A stretch of 34,467 nucleotides of DNA from Fomitopsis serialis (Eukaryota; Basidiomycota; Agaricomycetes; Polyporales; Fomitopsidaceae): assembly GCF_022376445.1 (NCBI RefSeq), contig NW_025955370.1:1-34467 (forward strand). Reading direction: 5' to 3'. The notes beneath the pieces are model-generated. The model was not told the DNA's origin. It was given only the letters and a program-made list of their open reading frames with translations, and did no database searches. Positions within the stretch are counted from its first letter, which is position 1; every line of letters begins with the position of its first letter. Of the stretch, positions 1 to 10,849 are shown piece after piece. The position numbers and the translations under genes were made by a program.

Positions 1-1
1 C

Positions 2-1103
<1,102 letters not shown>

Positions 1104-1154
1104 GCATATGTGCTCAGCGTTCAGTCTGTTTTTTTCTGTTGTGTATTGTCTATT

Positions 1155-1178
1155 GACTGTCTGACTGTCTGACTGTCC
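1155..1178. repeat. Three-copy 8-bp tandem repeat (GACTGTCT)
   Basis: Three adjacent copies of GACTGTCT, the last ending in CC, lie just after the MCM6 stop codon in its presumed 3' UTR. It is a simple microsatellite with no evident function. Confidence 0.85.
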
Positions 1179-1589
1179 GCCTTGCTCTCGCGTTGATGCT
1201 CAATGTGTACTGTAGTGTATACCAGTAGCGGTCGAAACCAGCGATATCTGCTTGAAGACTGTCCTGTACTTGAACATTTGAATGTCCAGTCCCCGACTCC
1301 GACCGGAGGGAGAGAGGAGGGCTTTGTCCACCCTAACTTGAGACGATGCCGGCGATGCCGCTCCCTCCGTGGGAAACACGTGACTTGCAATTCCCATAAA
1401 CGGTATCGCAGCAATGCTCGAGTGTCCTACGAGGCAGGTCGAGGCAGTTGGATCCTTCCGTGCATCTGGCTGTGTCTGGACGCCTGGATCTCTGACCATC
1501 AAACGACTCCTCCCAAATGCAGGAGAGTTTCTCTCATTTTTCATAGCCTGCACTTACAGACTTATGTACTGTGATACATACTGAGTCGT

Positions 1590-1640
1590 GGAAGCCCGAG
1601 ACGCCCGGGCGGCGAAGCCGCCGCGGGCGTGAGGGCTTCC
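1590..1640. repeat. GC-rich inverted repeat (long hairpin)
   Basis: The outer arms GGAAGCCC (1590-1597) and GGGCTTCC (1633-1640) pair perfectly. After two mismatched bases the inner arms ACGCCCG / CGGGCGT and GGCGGC / GCCGCC continue to a loop of only a few bases. The stem is over 20 bp within 51 nt. The flanks show no clear target-site duplication, so a MITE-like origin is possible but unproven. Confidence 0.7.
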
Positions 1641-1916
1641 AATTGAGTCTCCATACCATTCCGATGGTACAATATTACAATACATACATAATATACTCTG
1701 GTGCCGCTGTGGCTGGCTGAGTAGTTGTGTTCCATGCAGGAGTCGGGGATCGGCGTTTGCGCCGCTACGATGAATCTTCCACCTAACAGTCAAGCCGGTT
1801 CTCGTCGAGCGGAGCACGTGTTACCACTTTGGCAGGCGCTCGACAGCAACGCCCTCAACCGAGTCCCGACCAGCGCGCGCCGCGATCTCAGCCACTTGCA
1901 GTTCTCAATTGTGACC

Positions 1917-2450
1917 ATGTCTGCGCCCTCGCCATTCACCGCCGTCCATCGGAAATACGTGCAAGGTCTCTATAGGCGGTATCTGAACAATGAGCTGAAC
2001 TGGACTATCAACCGCGACGCTTGGAGGGGGAGGGCCATCGCCGTTCGTGCTGAATTCGAGCGAAACCGGTGCGTTGCCGGACTCATGCGAGTGTGGGTTT
2101 CATTGACGATGCGTATACGTGACTGACAGGAATGTGCACGATCCACGAGAGCTATCCGTGATCCTGCAGAAAGCTGAGGCCGACTTGGCTGAACGGTTGC
2201 ACCCCGATCCTTACCGACGTGAGTGCTGGCATACTACGAGTTGGGATCCTCGTCTGACCACATATACAGCACCTGAGGCTGTCGACGGGACGAAATGGTA
2301 CAGGCCTTTTTAGCTCTCGTGTTAACAACTGAATCCCACTGACGCAATGCAACTAGGGAGCGTAATCTGCCCCCACCCATCGGTCCTATCTTTGACCACG
2401 AGAAGTTCAACTTCGGCCATGCTCATGGGCATGGTGACGGTCACCATTGA
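1917..2450 (+). CDS. NDUFB9: NADH:ubiquinone oxidoreductase subunit B22 (NDUFB9-like), LYR family
   Basis: This is a 120-residue accessory subunit of mitochondrial complex I in four exons: 1917-2068, 2130-2218, 2270-2297 and 2357-2450 (363 nt, whole codons). The N-terminus carries the LYR signature, GLYRRYLN, with LYR at residues 18-20. It is followed by the family pattern W-x-R-D-x-W-R at 30-37, RAEFERNRNV, and a helix with LQKAEADLAERLHPDPYR that closely matches the B22 core (LKEAEEEF...HPQPY). LYR proteins bind the acyl carrier protein NDUFAB1 and Fe-S or assembly factors. The C-terminus is His/Gly-rich (HAHGHGDGHH), which is not typical of animal B22. The protein is shorter than vertebrate NDUFB9, as expected for fungi. 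The start is the first ATG in frame, preceded by a CT/CA-rich leader. Confidence 0.9.
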
Positions 2451-2724
2451 ATGCAACCGTATCAGTGTATCCACCTGCAATTCAACGATTCATACAAAGT
2501 TGTATCGTTCCGTGTCATTATTCCAATGCTCAGTGTCAGGCTCCTTGACCTGGATTTCATGCCCGGTGACGAAGTCCACGTTCCCTGTGAAGGTGGCGAA
2601 CAACGCCATCTCTTAGCTCGCTTCGGTGAGCGCCATACCCTCTATGGTTCGTCTTGTGGGAGAACAGCGATTCCCTCGTGTCTGTTCGTGGGTTATCAAA
2701 ACCTTAATGACACGAGGCGATGGT

Positions 2725-2736
2725 CAATATATAGGG
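2725..2736 (+). promoter_or_regulatory. Possible TATA box of the TPR-SET gene
   Basis: The sequence CAATATATAG lies about 50 bp upstream of the ATG at 2782. That spacing is plausible for a fungal core promoter. The assignment rests on sequence and position only. Confidence 0.35.
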
Positions 2737-2781
2737 GGCAAGCATCCATGGGCTGAATCCCGTTCTTCCTGTATCCCTTCC

Positions 2782-5555
2782 ATGATGGATCCTCAAATAC
2801 TCGCTCGCATGATGGCACAAATGGGGACGAGTCCCGCGGCGTTCGCTAGCTTGATGTCTCAATTCGGTGCCAATGCGACGGAGAGCGAGCTTGCTGCTAT
2901 GAACAACCCTCTGCCTTACGAGTGTCCTCCTCGGCTGACACTCAGTGCGACACCCGAAACCATCGAAGAGTACAAAACATGGTTTGAAAAAGATAGCAAG
3001 AAACCGCCGACGGCAGTACCGCTTGTGTCACCAAATTTGCTTGTATGGGAACAGGAATGCCGACGACGGATGGAGGAGAACGAAGGAAATGGCAAAGTAC
3101 AAATACGCCTCAACTTGATAAATTTCCCCAAACATTCCTGCAACAAGCAACTTGATCAATTAACATCGAGTGCGTATCAGTCGCGTGCGTCTGCTCATTG
3201 AGTACTAATATGGTTCGTAGTAAGTCGCTCAATGATGTTATTGCGCAAGACACATATAGTGTGTTTGCGGCATCTGTCATATCCGCACGTACACACTCAA
3301 ATTTGTTGATATCTAGGGGTCTTATTTGATATGTCGAACCATTGCACCGTGCAGTAAGGCCATTTACCTCTCGTACGGGAAACGTCAATGAATACTTAGC
3401 GCAGCGAACAGCGTTGCTGTTCATACGGTGGTCGAAGATGTCAATGGGGACGCACAAGAGCTTTCTATATACAACTTTCCGACCACATACGAAGCCTCGC
3501 TCAAGTACCTCGACCTCATCTTTCCCGTGGGCGTGATCATGGCCATACTCGAGCCAACTTTCAAGACTGCGCCGCAGGGCGGGCGTCCTATCATTCAGGT
3601 GGACTCTCCCACCGATATCGTGTTCCTTGATCCTAGGAATGAAGTGCTGCGTGACGTACAGTGGAAGATGGGGAAGGGACTGTCCGCCTTCACTGCATGG
3701 CCATCAGACGCAGATCACTGGAAGGCACGCGGCAACGACCACTTCAAAGCTGGTCACTGGCTGCCTGCCGTACTTGCTTACACGCGCGGCTTACAGTGCG
3801 ACCCAGGATCCCTTGTTCTTCGCTCGAACCGCTCTGAGTCGTATCTTCGGCTCAATTTCTACTCGGCCGCCTCTGCTGATGCTCATCATGTCCGCTGCAC
3901 CACAGGGGTGGCGCAGGAACTTCGCGACAAAGCGTTGTTCAGAGAGGCGAAGGCGGAATATGGAAGAGGGAGGTATCAGAACGCGATGTCGCTATTCGAG
4001 CAGTTGCGTCTGTCACGTCTCGAGGATAGCGACGTCACAAGCTGGATCTCCCGCTGTGGACAACGACTCCAGGAGAGCCTCTCCGGAAACTACGACTGGA
4101 TGCAACTATTCGAACGATCACAGACTGATCCTCGTCTGGACATTGCCGATTACAAAGGGCCCATCGAGGTCAGACAGTTACCCCACCGTGGCGGAGGTCG
4201 AGGAATTGTAGCAGCGAGGAAGATCCATGTAGGCGAATTATTAGTGAGTGACAAGTACGTCTTGAGACGTCCTCGCCGAACCGTGCTTTCTTAGATTGTT
4301 GCCAAACCATTCTCCTATGCCTCCAAAGCCGACCTGCAGTCTCACGTCGCCGAGATGACCGTGAACTGGTTGGTGGCGCGGCGTGATGGTCTTTCACGAA
4401 GCGCCATTGTCGTTGAGGCCGTACAGGCCATCTACGGGAATCCGGATCTACACGATCATGTTCTTCACTTATACGCGGGCCCAGAGTCTCCACCTCCACC
4501 TTCAACATATCCGCCGCCCCCGGCTGTCGAACCTGTCGAGGTCAATCTTTTGGCACCGAGCCATCGTATAGATCTCGCTCAACTGGAGCAGATCTGTACG
4601 CACAATACTTTTCAATGGGTGCCTCTAAGGCCTGAAAATCCCATGCAAGAGCCCTTAGTTCTGGGAAATGGAGTCGACAAACCAGCTGGTATCTTCACGT
4701 TGCCCTCTCTGTTCAACCACTCCTGCGCACCTAATTCGCATCGTACCTTCATCGGCAACGTCATCATGATACGCGCCGACCAGACAATCAAACGCGGTGA
4801 GGAAATCACTATGACATACATACCCCCGTGCGCCATATATTCCAAGCGTCGCGAGACACTCGAGAGGAGCTGGTCAATGACATGTGACTGCCGTCAATGC
4901 CGGGACGATCGCGCGGACGGAGAAAATAACCTTCGCCGTAGGCGTGATATGGTTGTTGGATTCCCCAGGCAGCTACACGAGAAATCATTGACCGAATTAC
5001 GTTCTCTGGAGAGAGAACTCACTGCCACGTACGCCGTGACCAGGGGGTCATGTCGTCCAGCCTTATCTGATGTTCACTTCGCAATTGCAGAGAAACTGCG
5101 ATCTTCGGTCGATGTATCTTCATCCAGGGTATCCATCATGACCATCATGAAGGAAGCAATCAAGGAAGACATAAAGGCCCTCGAATGCGTGGGTTGGACT
5201 GTTACGGACGGCAAACCAGGTCGACGCACATCACATAAAACCAAGACTGGAAAGGAAGAATTTGCCGTGGATACTAGTCATCTCTGTTCCTTCGACCAAC
5301 CCCAGGAGACAATCTGTCGTATGCTCCGCATCGCTCAGACATATTTGATTTGCCTTGATAGGATAAATATGACAAAATGGATCAAGACGGCACAGTGGGG
5401 TAAGTAGAATGCTCGCTTCCAGTACAAAGGTTGCACTAATTCATCGTCCAGCATTCGAAACCTCCATAGGCGGCGGAAAGGAACTTTTCATGACGATCGA
5501 GCGTCGGACCCTTGAACAGTTCCAACTGCTTGATGTTGTAGATGAAGTTCTTTGA
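2782..5555 (+). CDS. TPR and SET domain protein (SMYD-like putative lysine methyltransferase)
   Basis: This is an 836-residue protein from six exons: 2782-3169, 3221-3258, 3317-3353, 3405-4243, 4295-5399 and 5452-5555. They sum to whole codons with good GT-AG sites. The N-terminal half (about 1-240) is a conserved fungal region without a named domain. TPR-like helices follow (about 258-340, starting DHWKARGNDHFKAGHW). The split SET domain begins near KGPIEVRQLPHRGGGRG. It contains the diagnostic NHSC motif at about 575-578 (LPSLFNHSCAPNS), the catalytic-pocket TYIPP at about 608, and a post-SET CDCRQC cysteine cluster at about 631. This arrangement matches TPR-SET proteins related to SMYD enzymes, but I see no MYND zinc finger. 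Such proteins methylate histone or non-histone lysines; the substrate here is unknown. A second ATG three bases downstream could also serve as start. Confidence 0.85.
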
Positions 5556-5819
5556 ATCAATCCTCGAGAGTCTAAGGTATGTGTAGACCTCGCGACTCAC
5601 AAATCGGCTCTCGCGTGATGCATTGTTGGACGTACAGGCACCAAGCTATTCTGAAGACGAAGTCGGTGTTCATTGAATGGCAAGGAACCTCGTATATGAT
5701 CTTGAAAGCTGTATTTGTACCAGTCCACTCGTGTACCAACTCATCATCAGCCTCCCTTTGTCATAGGTGCTCAGCAGCAAGAGTGTCTTCTGAGGTAGCG
5801 AACACGGAATGTCCTGTAC

Positions 5820-7851
5820 TCAATAACCTACCCACCACACGTAGTTATCCGTTTCCTCCGGCGTGTCGTAGACCAGCTGCGTGCTCGTGTTGTCCGGTCT
5901 TTCTGGCCAAGCTCTCTCCAATCCTTCCCAGATCGTGACCTGCTTGAACGTGACCGACCCGTTGCCCGCACTGACAACGTATCCCACTCCCAAAGAGTCG
6001 TTCCTCGCTGGGTAGGTACGGCCGATCATCGCGACACGAGAGTTCGCGAACACCTCGATGACCGAGTTGTCGAGGAAGATATCGAGCACTAGCGGCTCGC
6101 GAACGGTGTCGACCTGGGAGCCGTTGTATGTATCGAGAAGGAAGAGCGGGGCGACGTGGTTTGCGGTGCCGACGAATGATGGCTTGAGGAGGGTCGACGA
6201 AGTCAAGTTCATGGTGAGCATCTCGAGGACGGGATCGTAGGTGACCAGCGTCTGCTCCTCGCCGTCTGGGCTGCGACGGAGAACAAAGCTGACGTCCGAT
6301 GTAGTGTCAACCGGGATGTCGATCTCCGCATGGATGACGACAGAGTCGCTGGTAACATTCAGATCGTGGAACTGTCCGGGGGCAGTGTCGCCTGCGGACA
6401 CGACGACATCGTCCAGGCGAGTCGTCGTCGCGTTCTCGCACAATGCAGCCACAACCTCTGGAGCGGGGCGCATGGAAAGGGTGGTCATTGTCCAGCTACC
6501 ATTGGGGTTCTGAGTCGCTGTCCAAGAGCCCGGTTGCGATAGGACGCCCTTCGGGTCCGCGAGGTTTCGATAGACCTGGACGTACAGCTCTCGGGGGAGG
6601 GAATGAGCTCCGGTCCAGCCCTGTGGGAGCAGTGGGCCGAGGTCCTCTGGTATCCAGCCAAATGTGATACGGCGGTCGTGAGGCTTGTCGTAGAAGGAAT
6701 TCCACGCGTAAGAATGTCCCCAATCGATGACGCCCGACGACCGTATGGTGCCTTCCGCGGAGCCGTTCGCTGAACGCACGATGTCGACTTCGGACCAGAG
6801 CGGCCAGTTGCTGAGTGGGTGCAAGACGGTGTTCCCGCCGCCCGAGCCCATCATGACGAAGTGGTGGCTCGTCACTCCATCGCCTCCGTTCTCTGCAAGC
6901 TCGGGAAGGGAGAAGGTACCTGGAACCTCGAAAAAGAATCCGAAAGAGCCAGAGTAGGTCTCGGACCACGATGCGTTGCCTGCGACGGAGAGGAGTGGAC
7001 CGAGATACGACCAATGAGTCACATTGGATGCCGGCGCAGTGTAGAACTGCAGGCGCGACCCAACGTTGACGATTCCGGAGCCGAAGACAGAGTAAAAATG
7101 CGGCTCGTCCACCTGGAGGATCGAATCCATCTCAGGCCATAGCTCATAGGAGGGATCACGGAATCCAGTGACGTCGAGGTTAGGAGGCGCGTTAGGGATC
7201 ACAGGGTTGATGCCCATACCCTCGAACTTCGACCATGTATGCCCTCCGTCATCGGAAATGGCGAGGGCCTGTGCCTCCGTACTCGATACGGCGGTGTAGA
7301 AGGCGAGCATGACTGTCTGTCCTCCGGAGGTTGCATACTGTACAGGCAAGCCCCAGGTCTGGTTTTCCGTCACGTTCAGGAACTGCGCAGACCCTGTGTA
7401 TACTCCAAGGTGATCCATTGTTCCATTTGGACCTGGGGAGAGGGCGACTGCGCTGTATGCCTCCCATGCGATGACATCTGTCCATGTAACAAGGTCCTGC
7501 GACGTAGCATGGCCCCAGGATATGTTACCCCAGGCAATGTGTGCAGGATGGAATTGGTAAAACAGGTGGTAGAGCCCGGACGAGGGATCATAGGACGGTG
7601 CACACGGGTCATTCATCCATGAATGTGGCGCCATGAAACGAGACCTCGGACGCCATCGCGTGAAGAGAGAGTTATTCGGGAAGCTTGTGAAAATCATCAA
7701 TAAGTGGTGTCCATCCAGCTACAGCAATAACTTACGAAGTCAGGTCCAGGCCGGTCAGGTCTATCGTGGAATAATCCGGCTGCGACGCTGTCACCGGCAC
7801 AAGATTTGGTAAAATAGCTGCCAAGGCAGATATTACAGTGAAGGACCGCAT
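5820..7851 (-). CDS. Secreted glycoside hydrolase family 32 (inulinase/invertase type)
   Basis: This 659-residue protein comes from two exons (7851-7736 and 7683-5820) joined across a 52-nt intron near the end of the signal region. The N-terminus MRSFTVISALAAILPNLVPVTA is a clear signal peptide, and many N-x-S/T sequons fit a glycosylated secreted enzyme. GH32 enzymes cleave beta-fructosides (sucrose, inulin, levan) by a retaining mechanism. The family motifs are present in order: WMNDP with the nucleophile Asp at about 64, FRDP with the stabiliser Asp at about 215, and FFFEVPG with the acid/base Glu at about 291. The last reads EVP where most invertases have ECP. The five-bladed propeller is followed by the C-terminal beta-sandwich (EVFANSRVAMIGRTYP). 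Invertase, exo-inulinase and fructosyltransferase activities cannot be told apart by reading alone. Confidence 0.93.
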
Positions 7852-8517
7852 CGCGCTCTGCAGCCTACGAAGAGTCGTCAGTTCAACGAACTGTTCTGCG
7901 CACTGCGTATGACCTCCGACAGGCCAGTCCGGCGTGCCAGTCTCAAGACTCGGGTATAGAGATGCGTACCTCGAAGATGGGTAGTTGAACAGATGAAGAT
8001 ACGGCCATACTGTGCAGTTTGGGACTTATGAAGTGGTCCAGTGGTAGGCTGTGCGCAACTGCCAATCATAACATACTTGCGCCGAGTTGAACAGTATGAT
8101 GATACTTGGGGACAAATAGTAATACCTTCGATCAGTCGGCTCAGCCACCCTCGCCACCGCACCGCGCGACTTCGTTGCAGCCAATGCCATATTGCAGCAA
8201 TTCTCAGAATGTTACAGTCAGTCATGGCGGACGACCGCGCACGACGTTCCGAGTCCTCGTGTCTCCTGGTGGGCCCATTCCCCGCGCGCAGTCAGTCTTC
8301 ACGCAACCACGGTTGCTCCATTGAATCAGTTCTTTGCTCCGAGTCGGCGCCCGGAAACATCACCATCTTTGCCTGCCATCCAACTGCCAACCCCTTGGCT
8401 CTGCAACGCGCCCGCTTCCTGACGTGCGGTGAGACGCAAATACAATCTACCTTAAGCTTCCCCCATTGATAATAAAGTCGTCTTTCGCGGCGGAATCTTC
8501 CTAGTCATTCCTCCCCG
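7852..8517. other. Intergenic, upstream of GH32
   Basis: This should contain the GH32 promoter and leader on the minus strand. Short open frames occur on both strands but none has a recognisable motif. From about 8440 the sequence becomes pyrimidine-rich on the plus strand, which suggests the promoter or start-site region of the possible gene that follows. Confidence 0.5.
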
Positions 8518-9170
8518 TTGCTGTTTCTAGCACACAAAGAACATCCTCATCACTCAATGCCAGACATCCACCATGCACATACACCATCTTGGCGCGTCGA
8601 ATACATATTCTCCCGCCCACAACTGCGCACACACCGCCGCATCGATGGCACTGCCACGCGGGCCGCGCCCGTTATTCAAGCATCTGCCAGTGAGTGTTAC
8701 ATAGCGGCCAGTGAACTATCGTGAACGACGGCGCTGAACCCAACCAACAATGCTGCCTCAGCCTGGCAGCCAGCGCCCTATGTGCGGTGCGCTCCTATCA
8801 TATCCTACCATTGGACGTCACCTTCCGTGTAGCGCTCCAATGCGCACCTACACCGTTGTGTCCTCGGAAGCACAATTGTTCCGTAGTCACCTCCGTCCAC
8901 CCTCGCGTTGCCCGGTAAGTATGCCTTACGCTTCGCATGACCTTGATCGTGAGCAATCTTCTGCACAACCGGGTAGCATCAACTTTGCTCGCTGAATCTC
9001 CTTGCTATGCACAGCATTGCCTATGATTACTCTGCGGCGTATGAGCGTTTCAGCTACGAGTACGGCTACCCCAACCGCGTTCAAACCTTTTACGATGGAG
9101 GAAGGAGTGGAACCGCTGCTTTGTAGTCCGATTTCTTGTAACTTAGACATCGTCTTCCGCGATTGATATA
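8518..9170 (+). CDS. Possible small multi-exon gene, unidentified
   Basis: The plus strand shows splice-like pairs: GTGAGT at 8691 to CAG before 8761, and GTAAGT at 8915 to CACAG near 9015. They are preceded by a CT-rich leader and candidate ATGs at 8558 and 8573. The last segment (9016-9126) reads IAYDYSAAYERFSYEYGYPN in one frame and MSVSATSTATPTAFKPFTME in another, and both are open. I could not find a single set of phases that joins all pieces, so the exon structure is undecided. The opposite strand is also open here. No family is recognised; I report a probable transcribed unit, not a firm protein. Confidence 0.25.
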
Positions 9171-9334
9171 CAAAGTCTTCTTTTAAGGTGGATGTAGTAT
9201 ATTGTGTGTTTGGAGCTCTTCTCACGAGGACCGATCTGCCGACACGGTATGGATCATGATGTATGCCCCTCCCAGAGACATCACCACGAGCACCACAATG
9301 CGTTTTGAGACAGAACAGATTGGAAAAGCAAAGC

Positions 9335-9339
9335 AAAAA
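9335..9339 (-). terminator. RNA polymerase III terminator (T5)
   Basis: Five thymines on the minus strand follow directly after the discriminator base of the tRNA 3' half at 9340. A short T run at this position is the standard Pol III stop and shows that this 3' half belonged to a genuine tRNA gene. Confidence 0.75.
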
Positions 9340-9370
9340 TGGCCCACAACGGGATCGAACCGTTGCCTTT
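9340..9370 (-). tRNA. tRNA-Ile(AAU) gene, 3' half (positions 43-73)
   Basis: Read on the minus strand from 9370: position 43 A, variable loop AAGGC, T-stem AACGG, T-loop TTCGATC, T-stem CCGTT, acceptor 3' strand GTGGGCC and discriminator A. The B-box consensus GGTTCGATCC is intact. The acceptor strand pairs at all seven positions with the 5' half found 1.5 kb upstream on the same strand (five Watson-Crick and two G-U pairs), so the two pieces look like one gene. No matching 5' half lies next to it. Confidence 0.85.
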
Positions 9371-9620
9371 ATCCGTGAACGCCGTTCCATCCTGTCGGTG
9401 GCTGGAAGCGGCCGCGTTCCATCCCGCCTGTGCGCGTACCCGCCCGCGTTCCAGCCTGCCTCTGGCCGAGGCGCGTCCGAGTCGCGTCACGCGAGTCGCG
9501 TCGCGTCGCATCGCGTCGTCCCTCTCTCTGCTCCTGCTCTCATGCGCCCCGCGTGTGCGCCCTCGCGCCCCGTCGGCAGGTGTGCGCCCGCCCCGCCCCG
9601 TCGCTGGGCGTGCGCCCGCC

Positions 9621-9632
9621 GCTATAAAAGGC
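9621..9632 (+). promoter_or_regulatory. TATA box of the inserted reading frame
   Basis: GCTATAAAAGG is a near-perfect metazoan/fungal TATA box, embedded in GC-rich DNA about 40 bp upstream of the ATG at 9666. The short spacing implies a brief leader or a non-coding role. It supports the view that the insert carried its own Pol II promoter. Confidence 0.6.
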
Positions 9633-9665
9633 CCCCCGCCCGCGCATACCTCCACGGTGGACCCA

Positions 9666-10421
9666 ATGACAATCCCCACCATTGCCCGCGCCCACCTCTC
9701 TGCCGACACGTACGACTACTGCGACGTCCTCGCGACCGTCGCAGAAGACTCCACTCACGCCGAGCTCTGGACCGCGGGAAACATCGACAGCCCTCACCCT
9801 CTGTTCGTCATCGACCACGCCCTCCTCCAACTCACCCTCTGCCCCCTCAACAACCTCACGCTCACCAACGTCGACGCGTCAATTCGCGTCCCTTCGCTCC
9901 TCTCATTCCACATCCTCTCCGGCTGGTCTCACCTCAGCCGCCTCGCCTTTGTCGGATGCAGCCACACATCCGCCTGGCTCTCCCTCCTCCGCGCCGGCGC
10001 CCTCCCCGCCCTCGACCTCCTCGTCCTCTCCCATTCCGACTATGATCTCCACGCCCTCGCCGACGCCCTCTCCACGCGCGTCGCAACCCACCTTCGTCCC
10101 CCCCTCAACCTCCAGCTCACTCGCACCCGATTCAGCCCTACTCCCGCCGGTCCAGCTTGGCCCCAGGTCCTCGCATCCGTCAGCGCCGTCCGCTGGGAGC
10201 AGTGCTTTTGCACCATGTCGACCCGATGCTGGCTGCCGGATGAATTTGACGACACCGAACCGCCCACTACCGACGACGACGACATGCGCGACGACGAGTC
10301 CTGTAGCGGCGGCTCCGAAGATGGCGGCGGCTCCGAAGATGGCGGCGGCTCCGAAGATGGCGGCGGCTCCGAAGATGGCGGCGGCTCCGAAGATGGCGGC
10401 GGCTCCGAAGACAGCGGCTAA
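9666..10421 (+). CDS. Intronless protein with acidic Gly-Ser-Glu-Asp repeat tail, inside the tRNA-splitting insert
   Basis: This 251-residue frame starts MTIPTIARAHLSADTYDYCD and has no intron, unlike almost every neighbour. Residues about 30-180 are leucine-rich with patterns such as LQLTLCPLNNLTL, LSRLAFVGC and LPALDLLVLSHS. These recall the degenerate LRR-like part of agaricomycete F-box proteins, but no F-box is evident and I do not assign a family. The tail has six GGGSED-type units from an 18-bp tandem repeat. The frame stops at TAA (10419-10421). The same frame then stays open to 10586 and is again acidic (SDADGG, SDEELDLLAMLAAVPPPWQP), so the TAA looks like a premature stop and the ancestral product was about 306 residues. 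Codons are strongly C-ending. Confidence 0.5.
   Translation: MTIPTIARAHLSADTYDYCDVLATVAEDSTHAELWTAGNIDSPHPLFVIDHALLQLTLCPLNNLTLTNVDASIRVPSLLSFHILSGWSHLSRLAFVGCSHTSAWLSLLRAGALPALDLLVLSHSDYDLHALADALSTRVATHLRPPLNLQLTRTRFSPTPAGPAWPQVLASVSAVRWEQCFCTMSTRCWLPDEFDDTEPPTTDDDDMRDDESCSGGSEDGGGSEDGGGSEDGGGSEDGGGSEDGGGSEDSG
10305..10412 (+). repeat. 18-bp tandem repeat, six units
   Basis: The unit GGCGGCGGCTCCGAAGAT repeats six times with almost no divergence, the first and last copies differing slightly (AGC in place of GGC, GAC in place of GAT). It encodes GGGSED in the frame of the inserted gene. The near identity of copies implies recent expansion. Confidence 0.9.
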
Positions 10422-10849
10422 AGTGACGCAGATGGCGGCTACAGCGACGCAGACGACGACCACGGAGACAACAGCGACGCAGACGACGACAGCGACGAAG
10501 AGCTAGATCTGCTTGCCATGCTCGCGGCGGTGCCGCCGCCCTGGCAACCCTCGTGGCGCCTCCAGCGCGGCTGCAGCCATTGCTAGGGTGTATCTTCCGC
10601 TCTTGCTCAGTGTCCATGTGTACGTGTACGAAATCCTTATGCCTAGACTCTGCCCTCCTCCTCTTGCTGCCAAGTTATGCGTGTGCGCCGCACACGCCAA
10701 ATATATATATATCCCGTGCCAATCCGTAAAGACTCCCAAGAGGTCCTTGGGAATCTTGCGCCCGCCTGCCCGCGCACTTCCCGGCGCGTCGCCCGCCCTC
10801 TGTCCCCGTCCTGTCGTGCGCCCCGTCGGTGCTTGCGGCGATGCGTGTG

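Larger units (their letters stand above)
1104..1916. other. Intergenic, MCM6 to NDUFB9
   Basis: I recognise no gene here. Open frames exist on both strands around 1200-1570 but carry no family motif and overlap each other, so I treat them as chance. The stretch contains a short GACTGTCT tandem repeat at 1155-1178 and a long GC-rich hairpin at 1590-1640. The last 100 bases are the presumed promoter and leader of the NDUFB9 gene. Confidence 0.6.

Noticed and set aside
1200..1574. Overlapping open frames of about 117-123 codons on both strands after MCM6
   Set aside because: They overlap on opposite strands, have no motif and no splice context. Both cannot be real and neither looks protein-like.
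9340..9420. A complete tRNA confined to this stretch
   Set aside because: The sequence upstream of position 43 (forward 9371 onward) cannot form an anticodon stem, D-arm or acceptor partner. The matching 5' half is at 10912.
9339..9665. Extension of the inserted frame upstream of ATG 9666 through the tRNA sequence
   Set aside because: The frame is open only because the region is GC-rich. It reads through the tRNA 3' half and the TATA box, so ATG 9666 is the sensible start.
9903..10463. Minus-strand frame of Ala/Gly/Phe repeats (AAIFGA) opposite the 18-bp tandem repeat
   Set aside because: It is the mirror of the GGGSED repeat, whose period is a multiple of three. The plus-strand frame has the TATA box.
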